Shown here: one piece after another, positions 1 through 7,921 of the stretch | Layout: every line of letters starts with the position of its first letter | How positions within the stretch are numbered: the first letter of the stretch is position 1 | Assembly (NCBI GenBank): GCA_963735065.1 | Contig: CAVTJL010000001.1 | Coordinates: 2,108,001-2,172,000 of the forward strand | Length of the DNA: 64,000 nt | Direction: 5' to 3' | DNA from: CAVTJL01 sp963735065 | GTDB taxonomy: Bacteria; Pseudomonadota; Alphaproteobacteria; Geminicoccales; Geminicoccaceae | The notes under the pieces: model-generated | The model's input: only the letters and a program-made list of their open reading frames with translations | The model's database searches: none | What the model was told of the DNA's origin: nothing | Program-made: the position numbers and the translations under genes

Positions 1-1373
1 GCGCCAGCGCCGATCTTGGGCAGCCGGACATGATCAGCTGGCCCCTCGCTGTCGGCGAGCATGCCCTCCTCGATCCGTGACATGGCAATGAAGACGGTGC
101 GTCGCTCCGGATCGAAAGTGACCCCTTCCATCTTGTTGAATTCCGTCGTCGCCCCCTTGAGGGCAGCATAGCGGCGGCTCTCAAGAAAGGCTGCGGCATG
201 CTCCTTGCCGGATTGCACGCGGATATGCTCCGGCTTCTTGGTGCCGGCCTGGATCGTCGTAAAGCCGTCCTTGGGCTCATCGGCGAACTCGAGGATCGTG
301 CTCTCGGTGGACGAGAAGCGTTCCTCCCCGATCATCGCCGCCACTTCATAATCGGCAGCGTGGCCGAGGCGGATCCAGGTCAGCTTGCCGCTGCCGCCGT
401 TCTGATCGCTCTCCTGGTCCCAGCGCCCCGCATAGAGCGTGCCGGCGCCGAGATCGCCGACACGGTCGGCAACATACATGAAGAGACCGGTGTAGCGACC
501 GTCGTCGCCGTAAAAGGCCGTCTTGCCGTCGGGCATGACGCGGGCGATCTCCCACGAGGCACGGCCCATGCTGTAGTGCTTCTTAACCGAGCTGCGCCCA
601 TCCGCGCCCACCGAGACCTCGACCGGATAGCCATAGCCATAGGGTGTGGCCTTCCGGGTATTGCCGAAGTAGAGCTCGGTCATGGCCGGCAGCGACTTGT
701 CCACCTGGCCACGATCGAACAGGTCGTAATCCTCCTCGCCGGCGAGATGCGAGCCCCACGGTGTAATTCCGGCGGCGCAAGGGATCCACAAGCCGCCGAC
801 GGACGAGAAGTCGACATTGTACTGGTTGATGGCGGTCAGCTTCCCGTTGCCACGATCCTGCGCGATGGTGTTGAGATTCATCGCCATCGGCGTGCGCGGG
901 TACCAGCCTTCCGCCTTCGAGGCAGTGCTGCCGTCGCTTAGGAGCCAGTCATACTCCCACTGCACCACGTGATAGGCGGTAGCATCCCCGTTCGGCGCGC
1001 TCGGCTGGCCGGGCAGAACGCGCAGGCTGGTGCCGTCCGGCGTCTCGGCAACCACCGGCTTGCCCATCGGGTCGAGGAGGCCCTGGCCGAACGCATCATA
1101 GAGTTGGCCGGCCTGATAGGGATTGTTGCCAACGCGATCGATCGATCGGTAGAGCATGTTGAAGGCGAGTGGCCTGCTCTCGGTCGAGCCGTCCTCATAG
1201 GTGATCTTGACGCTGGCACCGCTATACATCCGGGCCATGTCGGCCGCGGTCGACGGCGCCGGCATGCTGAAGAACTCGACGCTCTTGACGGATTCGGCCG
1301 CCCCGGGGCGGGCCGCGGTCATCGCCAGGACACCAAGCGACACCCCAAGTAGCAAGCTCCTGCGCACGTTCAT
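1..1373 (-). CDS. phoX: PhoX/DUF839-family alkaline phosphatase, 3' end outside window
   Basis: Reading the minus strand from the ATG at 1373 gives about 457 codons without a stop, running off the window edge. The protein begins with a Sec-like signal peptide (MNVRRSLLLGVSLGVLAM, then AARPGAAES). It carries landmarks of the PhoX/DUF839 family: TPWGSHLAGEE near residue 207, MGRASWE, PDGKTAFYGDDG and, further on, EGVTFDPERRTVF. PhoX enzymes are periplasmic, calcium-dependent phosphatases that release phosphate from organic esters. Most have a twin-arginine signal, but here only a single-arginine Sec-like leader is visible. A good ribosome site (GAGGGGAG) lies just upstream of the ATG. The gene stands alone; phoB/phoR lie more than 40 kb away. 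Confidence 0.85.
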   Translation of the reverse strand, partial: MNVRRSLLLGVSLGVLAMTAARPGAAESVKSVEFFSMPAPSTAADMARMYSGASVKITYEDGSTESRPLAFNMLYRSIDRVGNNPYQAGQLYDAFGQGLLDPMGKPVVAETPDGTSLRVLPGQPSAPNGDATAYHVVQWEYDWLLSDGSTASKAEGWYPRTPMAMNLNTIAQDRGNGKLTAINQYNVDFSSVGGLWIPCAAGITPWGSHLAGEEDYDLFDRGQVDKSLPAMTELYFGNTRKATPYGYGYPVEVSVGADGRSSVKKHYSMGRASWEIARVMPDGKTAFYGDDGRYTGLFMYVADRVGDLGAGTLYAGRWDQESDQNGGSGKLTWIRLGHAADYEVAAMIGEERFSSTESTILEFADEPKDGFTTIQAGTKKPEHIRVQSGKEHAAAFLESRRYAALKGATTEFNKMEGVTFDPERRTVFIAMSRIEEGMLADSEGPADHVRLPKIGAG

Positions 1374-1391
1374 GCTAGTCTCCCCTCGGTG

Positions 1392-1408
1392 CCCAGCTTC
1401 ATGCTGGG
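1392..1408. other. Short hairpin in the phoX leader
   Basis: CCCAGC and GCTGGG form a perfect 6-bp stem around a 5-base loop, 19 bases upstream of the phosphatase start codon. It lies in the likely 5' untranslated region. No function is assigned. Confidence 0.3.
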
Positions 1409-1914
1409 CTTGCCATTTGCCGTCGACAGCCCCAAACGGAACGGCATTCTATGAAAGCATGCCTGATCCTTAGAAATTGGCAAAGACTATTTTGCCCAAA
1501 TGGGATCCCCCGCGGCGGTTTCGAGCTGAAGTGCAAGGAGGCGCCCAGCTTCTCACCGCGCCTCGCCCAGCTCATCTGAGTGTCCGCTTTTTGGTCAAAA
1601 AACGGACAGTCCCTCTCGACCTTGCTGGGGCATCGCCGTGGGCTGCGGGCAGAGCTTTGTCGTCGCCGCGCATTGATCGCTCGATCTCTCACCTCGCGCG
1701 AGGCGAGGGCGGTGCCACAAGAACGTCACCTAACCCCAACGCAAAGCTAAACTTTTTGTCATCATCCACCGCCGCATCCGCCAATCCGTTGCCCCGGAAC
1801 TGTGGGCAAGTCCGGGCGGCTCTCGGGCTCGTGCAATGCTTGAATAGGGCAGGGGAAGCCTCGGGCGCTCTCCGGCGTCGGCCGGTCCCGCAACGGTGCG
1901 GGGCTGAGAGAGAG
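1409..1914. other. Non-coding stretch upstream of phoX
   Basis: No recognisable gene lies here on either strand; open frames show no family resemblance. The stretch must contain the phoX promoter, but no convincing Pho box was found. The only structured element seen is the palindrome at 1582-1607. Confidence 0.5.
1582..1607. repeat. 26-bp near-perfect palindrome
   Basis: The left arm GTCCGCTTTTTGG and right arm TCAAAAAACGGAC pair with a single mismatch and essentially no loop. The T-run and A-run make it stand out in this high-GC sequence. It could be a protein-binding site, a bidirectional terminator or the end of a decayed mobile element. It lies between phoX and the pseudogene region. Confidence 0.5.
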
Positions 1915-2178
1915 GTGAGCGCCAGGATCCATGAGGAGATCACGGAACGGATCGGGCTCGAGCGGGGCGTGGCCCCCTAGGCGAAGCCCTGGCAGGGTGG
2001 CCTTGCCGAGGGCGGGGTGAGCTGCCTGCCGAAGAATGCCGCCACGGGCCACGTCTACCGTGGCGTCAATGTCCTGCCCTATGGGCAGCAGCGGCGGCAC
2101 GGGGCTATCCCTTGCCGCGCTGGCTGACCTTCCGCCAGACGAAGGAGCTTGGTGGGTTCGTGCGCAAGGGAGAGAAGG
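1915..2178 (+). pseudogene. ArdC-type antirestriction protein, N-terminal fragment
   Basis: The plus strand encodes the N-terminal DNA-binding part of an ArdC-like antirestriction protein, a family that protects incoming plasmid or transposon DNA from host restriction. Recognisable pieces in order are ARIHEEITERI, ERGVAP-stop-AKPWQGG, ATGHVYRGVNVL and, in another frame, WLTFRQTKELGGFVRKGEKA. The in-frame TAG at 1978-1980 replaces the conserved tryptophan codon of the GVAPW motif. A frameshift follows near 2085-2105. Similarity stops abruptly at about 2178, where an oxidase fragment on the other strand begins, so the metallopeptidase-like C-terminal domain is gone. Confidence 0.75.
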
Positions 2179-2707
2179 CCGCTGAGGATCGTGCCGTCGG
2201 CCAGCACCACCTCGAGGCCCAGCACCATCTCCCTGGTCATGCCGTAGCGGATCACCCGATTGCCGCCGGCATTGGTCGAGATGTTGCCGCCGATGGCGCA
2301 GGAGCCGCGAGCACCCAGATCGAGCGGCACCATCAGGCCCGCCTCGTCGGCGGCCTGCTGGACCACCTCGAGCGGCGTGCCGGACCACACCGTCATCGTG
2401 CCGGTCGCGGTGTCGATCTCCTCGATCCCGTTCAGCCGCTCGAGCGACAGGGCGACGCTGTCGGCGGTGGGCTCGGCACCGCCGCAGAGACCGGTCAGCC
2501 CGCCCTGGGGCACCACCGGCACGTTCGCCGCATGGCAGAGGCGCAATGCCGTCGCCACCTCCTCGGTGGACCTGGGCCGCACGAGAGCCAGGGGGCGAGC
2601 CGGGGCAATGCGCACACCCAGTCCGACCAGTTGCGCTCGGGCACGGCGTCGCCGACCAGGACGCGATCAGTCCCGAGCCCGTTCGAAAGCTCCTGAGCAA
2701 TGCTTAC
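2172..2707 (-). pseudogene. FAD-linked oxidase (GlcD/D-lactate dehydrogenase type), N-terminal fragment
   Basis: The minus strand encodes the FAD-binding half of a glycolate/D-2-hydroxyacid dehydrogenase-type flavoenzyme. Visible pieces are SIAQELSNGLGTDRVLVGD, VRPRSTEEVATALRLC, VVPQGGLTGLCGG, GARGSCAIGGNISTNAGG and LEVVLADGTILSGL. A frameshift near 2615-2630 separates the first piece from the rest, and no start codon with a ribosome site is evident. The homology ends just after ADGTILSGL at about 2175, where the ArdC fragment on the opposite strand takes over, so the C-terminal oxidase domain is missing. This is a clear remnant. Confidence 0.8.
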
Positions 2708-3041
2708 CGTGCGGTCCTCCCCGAGGCGATGCCGAGGAGGGGGCGTACCCTGAATATCCCAGATGCCGGCGCCTGAACGCTGATCATCCATCGGTCGGCC
2801 GCATGAGACAAGCCTCCGAGGGCCAGGGGTGCGCCGGAAAGACGGCGCATAGCCATAGTTGACGGCTTGCGCCAGGCTGTCTGGCGCGCTTGAGCAGCTC
2901 CCGATCGATCGCAGTGGCCGCCGGCCCGATCCCGACGGTTGCCTCGCGGCTCTGGTCCAGCTCCAAAGAGTCGCTTCCCAGCCGATGTCTGGGAGAGTCC
3001 GGATGTCATGACAACGATGACAGGTGCATGCCTTTGCGGGC
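2708..3041. other. Unassigned stretch between pseudogenes
   Basis: No recognisable gene or domain was found on either strand. Given its flanks it probably consists of rearranged sequence. Confidence 0.4.
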
Positions 3042-3295
3042 GCGTGCTGCCTCTCTAACAACGCCGTGGAACGGGCCCTGCGCAGCGTCGCTCTCGGGCG
3101 CTAGGCATGGCTCTTCTGCGGCTCCGATCGCGGCGGCCGGCGCGCCGCCGTCGTCACACCCTGATCGGCACAGCCAAGCCCAATGACATCGACCCCCAGG
3201 CTTGGCTCGCCGACGTCCTCGAGCGGATCGCCAGCCTGCCGGTCGCCGGGTTGACCGGTTTGCTGCCCTGGAATTGGCACCCGCCAGTCGCCTAA
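3042..3295 (+). pseudogene. IS66-family transposase (TnpC) C-terminal fragment
   Basis: Reading forward gives NNAVERALRSVALGR, a TAG stop in place of the usual lysine, then AWLFCGSDRGGRRAA. After a one-base frameshift near 3155 comes TLIGTAKPNDIDPQAWLADV, ending in LPWNWHPPVA and a TAA. This order is diagnostic for the C-terminus of the IS66 DDE transposase. Upstream transposase sequence is absent. The element is therefore a dead right-hand end, followed by a likely terminal repeat at 3361-3377. Confidence 0.85.
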
Positions 3296-3360
3296 GCCGT
3301 CACCCGCAGCGCCGCCTGAAGGCCCGGCGAGGCGCCGCCGCCCAGCACCAAGCCCGTGGC

Positions 3361-3377
3361 GTTCGCCGGACGGTTAC
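3361..3377. repeat. Probable right terminal inverted repeat of the IS66 remnant
   Basis: GTTCGCCGGACGGTTAC lies about 65 bases past the transposase stop. Its reverse complement resembles the GTAAGCGTCCGG-type ends typical of IS66 elements. The matching left end was not found, consistent with a truncated element. Confidence 0.45.
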
Positions 3378-3662
3378 TTCGCAAGCGTCGTCAGCCGGCT
3401 TGTAAGGTGGCGGAGTCCCGGAGCGTGACGTCCGGGAGCCGATCCCGGGCAGAAGCCTGGCCAAGTCCTCCAGCTCAGGAGGCTCCACGTCGGTCCTCGA
3501 ATGGGCATGAGGGCCGGACGGCACTCTTGATGGCGGCGTGACCCGCTCCACATCTCGGTGCGGTGTCCGGGCCCCTCTGGCGGTTGAGTCGTCGACCGCG
3601 ATGTCGGACCTTCCATCTGTCACCGCGCCGACGGGCGCGATCGCACCGGAAGGGCTCGACGG
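3378..3662. other. Leader region of the TerC gene
   Basis: No coding sequence was recognised. The stretch presumably contains the promoter of the TerC-family gene. It was examined for a manganese riboswitch of the yybP-ykoY class, but no convincing match was seen. Confidence 0.4.
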
Positions 3663-4655
3663 ATGTCCGTCGACCTGCTGACGACCGACCTGCTCGGCAA
3701 GCCTGCCTGGCTCTGGCTGCTCTTCTTCGGTCTCGTCCTGATCCTGCTGGTCCTCGACCTTGGTGTCCTACACCGGGGAAGCCGCGAGATCGGCGTGCGC
3801 GAGAGCCTGCTGCTCTCGGCATTCTACATCGCCCTGGGCATCGGCTTCGGCGGCTTGGTCTGGATGCAGCTCGGCCCGCAGGCCGGGGTCGAGTACCTGA
3901 CCGGCTTTGTGGTCGAGAAGAGCTTGGCGATGGACAATGTGTTCGTCATTGCCATGATCTTCACCTACTTCGCGATCCCCAGGGCCTATCAGCACCGTGT
4001 GCTGTTCTGGGGTATCCTGGGCGTAGTCGTGCTGCGTGCGGTCATGATCGGCCTCGGCGCCACGCTGGTCGCCGAGTTTGCCTGGGTGCTTTACCTGTTC
4101 GCCATCTTCCTGATCGCCACTGGGGTGAAGATGCTCTGGTGGGGCGGCAAAGACACCGACCTGGCCCGAAACCCGCTCCTGAAGTTCGTCCGGCGCCGGT
4201 TTCGGGCGACCGACCAGCTGCACGGCGAGCGGTTCTTCGTCCGCCTGCCCGATCCGGGGACCGGGCGGCTGACCGTGTGTATGACCCCGCTGTTCCTGGC
4301 GCTCGTCCTGATCGAGGTCGCCGACGTGATCTTCGCGGTGGACAGCGTGCCAGCGATCTTCGCGATCACGACCGACCCGTACCTGGTCTACACGTCCAAC
4401 ATCTTCGCCATCCTGGGCCTGCGCGCGCTCTATTTCGCCGTCGCGGCGGTGCTGCACCGCTTCGCCTACCTGAAGCAGGCGCTGGCGGTCCTGTTGATCT
4501 TCATTGGCTCCAAGATCTTCGTCGCCGACCTGCTGGGGTGGGCCAAGTTCCCGGCCGGGTGGTCGCTCGGGATCACCTTCGCGATCCTGGCGACGGGCGT
4601 CCTCTACTCGCTGTGGCGCACGCGCGGATCGACGACCGCTCCGGCGGGTGGCTAG
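3663..4655 (+). CDS. TerC/Alx-family integral membrane metal exporter
   Basis: This 330-residue protein has about nine hydrophobic segments and belongs to the TerC/Alx family. Characterised members export manganese or take part in tellurite resistance in the inner membrane. The two family signatures are present: EKSLAMDN at residues 85-92, and EVADVIFAVDSVPA in the second half. The acidic residues buried in these helices are the expected metal-binding sites. Length and architecture are normal, so unlike its neighbours the gene looks intact. It is flanked by IS66 remnants whose tnpC ends point toward it, suggesting arrival on a mobile unit. A membrane protein gene follows on the same strand. 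Confidence 0.9.
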   Translation: MSVDLLTTDLLGKPAWLWLLFFGLVLILLVLDLGVLHRGSREIGVRESLLLSAFYIALGIGFGGLVWMQLGPQAGVEYLTGFVVEKSLAMDNVFVIAMIFTYFAIPRAYQHRVLFWGILGVVVLRAVMIGLGATLVAEFAWVLYLFAIFLIATGVKMLWWGGKDTDLARNPLLKFVRRRFRATDQLHGERFFVRLPDPGTGRLTVCMTPLFLALVLIEVADVIFAVDSVPAIFAITTDPYLVYTSNIFAILGLRALYFAVAAVLHRFAYLKQALAVLLIFIGSKIFVADLLGWAKFPAGWSLGITFAILATGVLYSLWRTRGSTTAPAGG

Positions 4656-4745
4656 TTTTGATCCTGTGGGGCACCCCGCGCGGCTCTTGATTGAGCCGGG
4701 TCCGGGCGGCGCGAGCCCAGGCCCGTCTGGGGTAAGGAGGACGTC

Positions 4746-5015
4746 GTGACGCCGGGGCTGAACTACGGAGCCCTTATACTCGACGCACTTGGCGTCGCCA
4801 CGGCGCTGCTTGCGGCCTGGTGGTGGTACCAAGCCGGAACGCGGCGGCTACGTCGGGTGTCCCGCTTCGAGGCGCTCGATGCCGCCGACTTCAACCGGAT
4901 CGTCACGGCGATCAACCGCAACAACGTCCTCAGCTGCCGCGCGGCGCTCGCCGCCGCCGGCTCGGCCCTCTGCGTCGCTCTGCGCTTCGCGGTCGACTTG
5001 GCCTCGACCTGGTAG
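4746..5015 (+). CDS. Small membrane protein of unknown function
   Basis: The 89-residue product starts with GTG at 4746, preceded by a strong ribosome site (TAAGGAGG). It has a hydrophobic N-terminal helix (YGALILDALGVATALLAAWWW), an amphipathic charged middle including DFNRIVTAINRNN, and a second hydrophobic segment near residues 66-85, giving a two-helix hairpin topology. It lies 90 bases after the TerC gene on the same strand, so co-transcription is plausible. No family was recognised. Confidence 0.7.
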   Translation: MTPGLNYGALILDALGVATALLAAWWWYQAGTRRLRRVSRFEALDAADFNRIVTAINRNNVLSCRAALAAAGSALCVALRFAVDLASTW

Positions 5016-5129
5016 CTCTACCCCCACGTGTAGCTGCTCGCGATCATTGGCGGCCGTGCTCGCGAACAGGCGCGTGCTCGTGCTCACATTCGCTGCGACC
5101 AGAGATGCGCTGTTGTCAGCGCGCCTCGG

Positions 5130-5985
5130 GGTGGTGGCGTAGACCCAGGGCATGAGCTGGTCGATCTGGCTGGCGGGGTGGCGGTTGAGCAGTCGGATCA
5201 GTGTGTCGGTGAGATAGGCCTGGGGATCGACGGCGCTGAGCTTGCAGGTTTCAATCAGCGAGGCGACCACACCCTAATGGGTTCCACCCTGATCGGAGCC
5301 GACGAACAGCGCGTTCTTGCGATTGAGGGCGATCGGGCGGAGCGAGCGCTCGACGCTCTTGCAGTCGATCTCGATGCGGCCGTCGTCGAGATAGCGGACG
5401 AGCCCCTGCCAAAGGCCTCATGGTGTAGCGGATAACCCCGGCGATGCGCGAGCGGCCCCGCCCCTTGGCGAGTTGCGCCTCGAGCCAGGTCCGATCCGGC
5501 GCAGGGCCTTCAGGGTCGCTATGTCATCCGGGAGCGGACTCGAGCCGCTTGTCGATCAGGGTAAGGCCGCTGCCGTCCCAGACCAGGAGCTTCACCCTGT
5601 CGGCGCCTTTGGCCCGGAACACCAGGACCGCGCCGCAGAACGGATCGAGCCGCAGCTGCCTCTCGTCGACCTCGGCCCCGACCCGGACGATCGCCCCGCC
5701 AACCTCGATCTGGATGACGCCGGCACGAGCCGGCGAGGCCGGCCTTGGCGCCGCCGTGCGGCCAGGGCGGCCTCGGTGATTGCCGGGACGATCTAACCAG
5801 GCTCCGCCATCGGCACCATCAGCCGCCCGGCCCGCGCCGAGCAGCGCCAGGTGAACAGCTGCTGCGCCCGCAGCCCACGTCGCCGCGCCACCGCCGACAC
5901 CACGGCTCCGCCCTCGAGCGACCGACGGACGATCCGAGCCTTCACCTGGTCCGGCGAGCGGCGCCACCATGCGGCGTGGCTGTCT
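5130..5985 (-). pseudogene. Degraded IS66 element (tnpA-tnpB-tnpC remnant)
   Basis: From high to low coordinates the minus strand shows the N-terminus of IS66 OrfA (RRSPDQVKARIVRRSLEGG, then SAVARRRGL) and its C-terminus (AGVIQIEVGGAIVRVG). Next come part of OrfB (DPFCGAVLVFRAKGADRVKL, VWDGSGLTL) and the C-terminal part of TnpC: RSRIAGVIRYTM, GLVRYLDDGRIEIDC, KNALFVGSDQGG, ASLIETCKLSAVDPQAYL and DQLMPWVYA. Frames change repeatedly, a TAG interrupts TnpC near 5275, and most of TnpB and TnpC is deleted. The element is inactive. Its orientation is opposite to the IS66 remnant at 3042-3377, with the TerC gene between them. Confidence 0.85.
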
Positions 5986-6036
5986 GGAGCAGCAGCCGTG
6001 CTTTTGGATTCGCTCCCCGGGGCACGAGCGCAGGCC

Positions 6037-6438
6037 TCAGATCACCACCCGTTCTACCTCATCGAGCCTTATCTCGTCCTGTCGGCGATCGTAGAGCTGG
6101 ATTGTCCGCGTGCTGGCGTGGTTGGCCATGGCGGCAGCCTTCTCGAGCGTGCCGCCGTTTCTTGAGGTAGGCCGTGATGCCGGTGGCCCTAAAGCTATGG
6201 TTGCCGATCCTGGTGGGGATGCCGGCGGCTGCCGCACGTCGGCGGATCATGCGCCAAGCGTCTGGCTGCTTCATCGGATGCTCCGACAGCACGGCCCCGC
6301 CGTTGCCGCGCGACGTGCGGAACAAAAAGCCCTTGCGGTCCTCGCCGATGCCGGCCGCGTCGACATAGGCGGGCAGCGCCTCGGCCAGAGAGTGATGGCA
6401 GGGCCTGATGTGCTGCTTGCCGCCGAGGCCAAGCAGCG
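6037..6438 (-). pseudogene. Tyrosine recombinase (phage-type integrase) C-terminal fragment
   Basis: The minus strand encodes the catalytic part of a site-specific tyrosine recombinase: HHSLAEALPAYVDAAGIGED, KGFLFRTSRG, AWRMIRRRAAAAGI and the HSFRATGITAYL box with catalytic His and Arg. After a frameshift near 6165 comes EKAAAMANHASTRTIQLYD, containing the catalytic tyrosine, and the stop at 6037. The N-terminal half is missing. At about 6430 the sequence joins a truncated haemoglobin fragment in the same orientation. Confidence 0.85.
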
Positions 6439-6643
6439 ATCGAAATGCGTTGCTGTGACGGGCAACGGCATATGCTTCGCCAACGGGTTGCCGTGATAGC
6501 GACCCGACATCAGCACGACCCCCGACCAGAAGGCGCACATGCGGGCCAGATGCGGCTCCCAATCGTCGATGCCGGTCTGGCGGACATCTCTGCCGTGATC
6601 CGCGCCCGCCGCTCCGCGCAATCCATGGGCCCCTGTCCGTCAT
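6421..6643 (-). pseudogene. Group III truncated haemoglobin remnant
   Basis: Reading down from 6643 gives MDCAERRARITAEM and then, after a frameshift near 6580, TGIDDWEPHLARMCAFWSG followed by VVLMSGRYHGNPLAKHMPLP and TATHFDR. This is the E-F helix region of group III truncated haemoglobins (WEPHLxxMCxFWSS, LMTGRYxGxPxxxH). The A-C helices appear deleted between TGID and DWEPH, and the 3' end is cut at about 6425, where integrase sequence begins. Such globins are typically linked to NO detoxification. Its former start lies just beside the palindrome at 6665-6687, divergent from the NsrR-like gene, so it was probably once a member of the same regulon. Confidence 0.72.
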
Positions 6644-6664
6644 CGTTCTCGCCACCGTCGTCAA

Positions 6665-6687
6665 AATAGGCATTCACAATACCTATT
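6665..6687. promoter_or_regulatory. Palindromic operator 1 (NsrR/Rrf2 type)
   Basis: Arms AATAGGCATT and AATACCTATT flank CAC and are complementary except at one pair. The 10-3-10 layout and AT-rich ends resemble NsrR operators. It sits in the divergent promoter region between the haemoglobin remnant and the Rrf2 gene, 34 bp centre to centre from operator 2. Confidence 0.7.
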
Positions 6688-6698
6688 GGATGCGGCAT

Positions 6699-6721
6699 AA
6701 GTGGCATTGGAAATGCCTATT
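6699..6721. promoter_or_regulatory. Palindromic operator 2 (NsrR/Rrf2 type)
   Basis: Arms AAGTGGCATT and AATGCCTATT flank GGA; the inner GGCATT/AATGCC core is perfect. It has the same consensus as operator 1 and ends 12 bases before the regulator start codon, which implies autoregulation by promoter occlusion. Confidence 0.7.
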
Positions 6722-6733
6722 CGTGGAGCGCCG

Positions 6734-7159
6734 ATGCGCCTCACCGCCTTCACCGACTTCGGGCTGCGCACCCTGATGCGGCTGGCCGGCGAGCCGGAGC
6801 GATCGTTCACGACCGACGAGATCGCGACCGAGCTTCGGGTCTCGCGCAACCACCTGACCAAGGTCGTGCGCGATCTGGCAGGTGCGGGCTATGTCAGGAC
6901 CCAGCGCGGTGCGGGTGGCGGCTTCCGCCTCGCCCGCCCGGCCCAGTCGATCACGCTGGGCGAGGTTGTGAGAGCGCTCGAGCGGCGCCAGGCGCTGGTC
7001 GAGTGCTTTCGGGAAGATGGCGGAGCCTGCGTGCTCACGCCGCGCTGCCGCCTGAGGGCCAAGCTGGCGGCAGCGCAGGAGACGTTCCTACGGGAGCTCG
7101 ACGGGACGACCCTGGCCGCCTGCGCGCATCCGGGGCCAGTCCACCGAGCTGCGGGGTGA
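6734..7159 (+). CDS. nsrR: Rrf2-family regulator, probable NO sensor NsrR
   Basis: The 141-residue protein begins MRLTAFTDFGLRTLMRLA, the standard N-terminus of NsrR. An upstream in-frame ATG at 6701 is rejected because it lies inside operator 2 and has no ribosome site. The winged helix covers residues 1-75 (RVSRNHLTKVV, then the wing around GAGGGFRLA). Cysteines 91, 99 and 105 (ECFREDGGAC, PRC) are spaced as in iron-sulfur-binding NsrR proteins. NsrR represses NO detoxification and nitrogen-oxide genes until nitric oxide destroys its cluster. The two palindromes immediately upstream and the nitrate reductase operon downstream fit this role. Regulation of the nar genes themselves is inferred, not shown. 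Confidence 0.85.
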   Translation: MRLTAFTDFGLRTLMRLAGEPERSFTTDEIATELRVSRNHLTKVVRDLAGAGYVRTQRGAGGGFRLARPAQSITLGEVVRALERRQALVECFREDGGACVLTPRCRLRAKLAAAQETFLRELDGTTLAACAHPGPVHRAAG

Positions 7160-7230
7160 CGGCGCGATGTCGACCCCTGCGAGAGCAGCTCTGTCGCCAT
7201 CGGTCAGCCCGTTCGGAGGAGTAGCTGGCG

Positions 7231-7704
7231 ATGGACGACATCACGATCGCCCGCGCAGTTCATGTCCTGGCCGTCGTTCACTGGATCGGCGGCGTCGCCA
7301 TGATCACCATGGTCGTTCTTCCGGTGATCACGCGCCTCCCCGAGCCCGGCCGCCGCATGGCCCTGTTCCAGGCGATCGAGGGCCGCTTCGCCCCGCAGGC
7401 CAGGATCTCCGTGTCGCTGGCGGGCCTGAGCGGGCTCTACATGACCTGGCGCCTGGACGCCTGGGGACGCTTCCTCGAGCCCGGCTTCTGGTGGATGGAC
7501 GCCATGGTCCTGGTGTGGGCGGCATTTTCTCTGGCTCTCTTTGTTGTCGAGCCGCTGGTCGGACGGGCTCAGCGGCGACGTCCGGTGGAGCGAGATTCAC
7601 AGCACACGCTGGCTGTGATGCAGCGCTTCCATTGGATCATGCTGCTCCTGAGCACCGTGACGGTCGGTGCCGCGGTGCTCGGCGCGCACGGGCTGCTCTA
7701 TTGA
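7231..7704 (+). CDS. Four-helix membrane protein, CopD/DUF2269-like
   Basis: The 157-residue protein has four predicted transmembrane helices, around residues 8-30, 52-70, 87-107 and 128-155. Histidines sit in the first and last helices (AVHVLAVVHWIGG, and QRFHWIMLL), a pattern suggestive of haem or copper ligation. The ribosome site GGAGGA lies 9 bases before the ATG. It lies 71 bases after the nsrR-like gene and 217 before narK on the same strand, so it may belong to the nitrogen-oxide regulon. The family assignment is tentative. Confidence 0.65.
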   Translation: MDDITIARAVHVLAVVHWIGGVAMITMVVLPVITRLPEPGRRMALFQAIEGRFAPQARISVSLAGLSGLYMTWRLDAWGRFLEPGFWWMDAMVLVWAAFSLALFVVEPLVGRAQRRRPVERDSQHTLAVMQRFHWIMLLLSTVTVGAAVLGAHGLLY

Positions 7705-7921
7705 GGGCCTCGAGAGACCGGCATTCCGCCCGTCATGACTCCCCGGCATCTATTGCCCATTCGCCTGTGCGCCTCGCTCGCCAAGGCCATGTGCGGCCCG
7801 GGTCGGGAGTCCACGAGGCCAGCGATGGGCTCTCGCGCAAGCCGGATCAGACCGTGTCTCGCCGCGCTTTCCATAGCCGGGCCAACGAGCTGCCAGGTAA
7901 CCGGGCCGAGGAGATGGACCA

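Noticed and set aside
1477..1980. A 167-codon plus-strand frame as one protein
   Set aside because: Only its last 22 or so codons resemble a protein (ArdC); the rest shows no resemblance and includes the palindrome.
3378..3662. Manganese (yybP-ykoY) riboswitch upstream of the TerC gene
   Set aside because: TerC/Alx genes often have one, but the conserved internal-loop sequences could not be found here. A covariance-model search would be decisive.
6701..6733. Upstream ATG start for the Rrf2 regulator
   Set aside because: It would begin inside operator 2, lacks a ribosome site and adds 11 residues not typical of NsrR.
7705..7921. FNR/ANR box (TTGAT-N4-ATCAA) controlling narK
   Set aside because: No convincing match was seen in this gap nor directly before the 4-TM gene.
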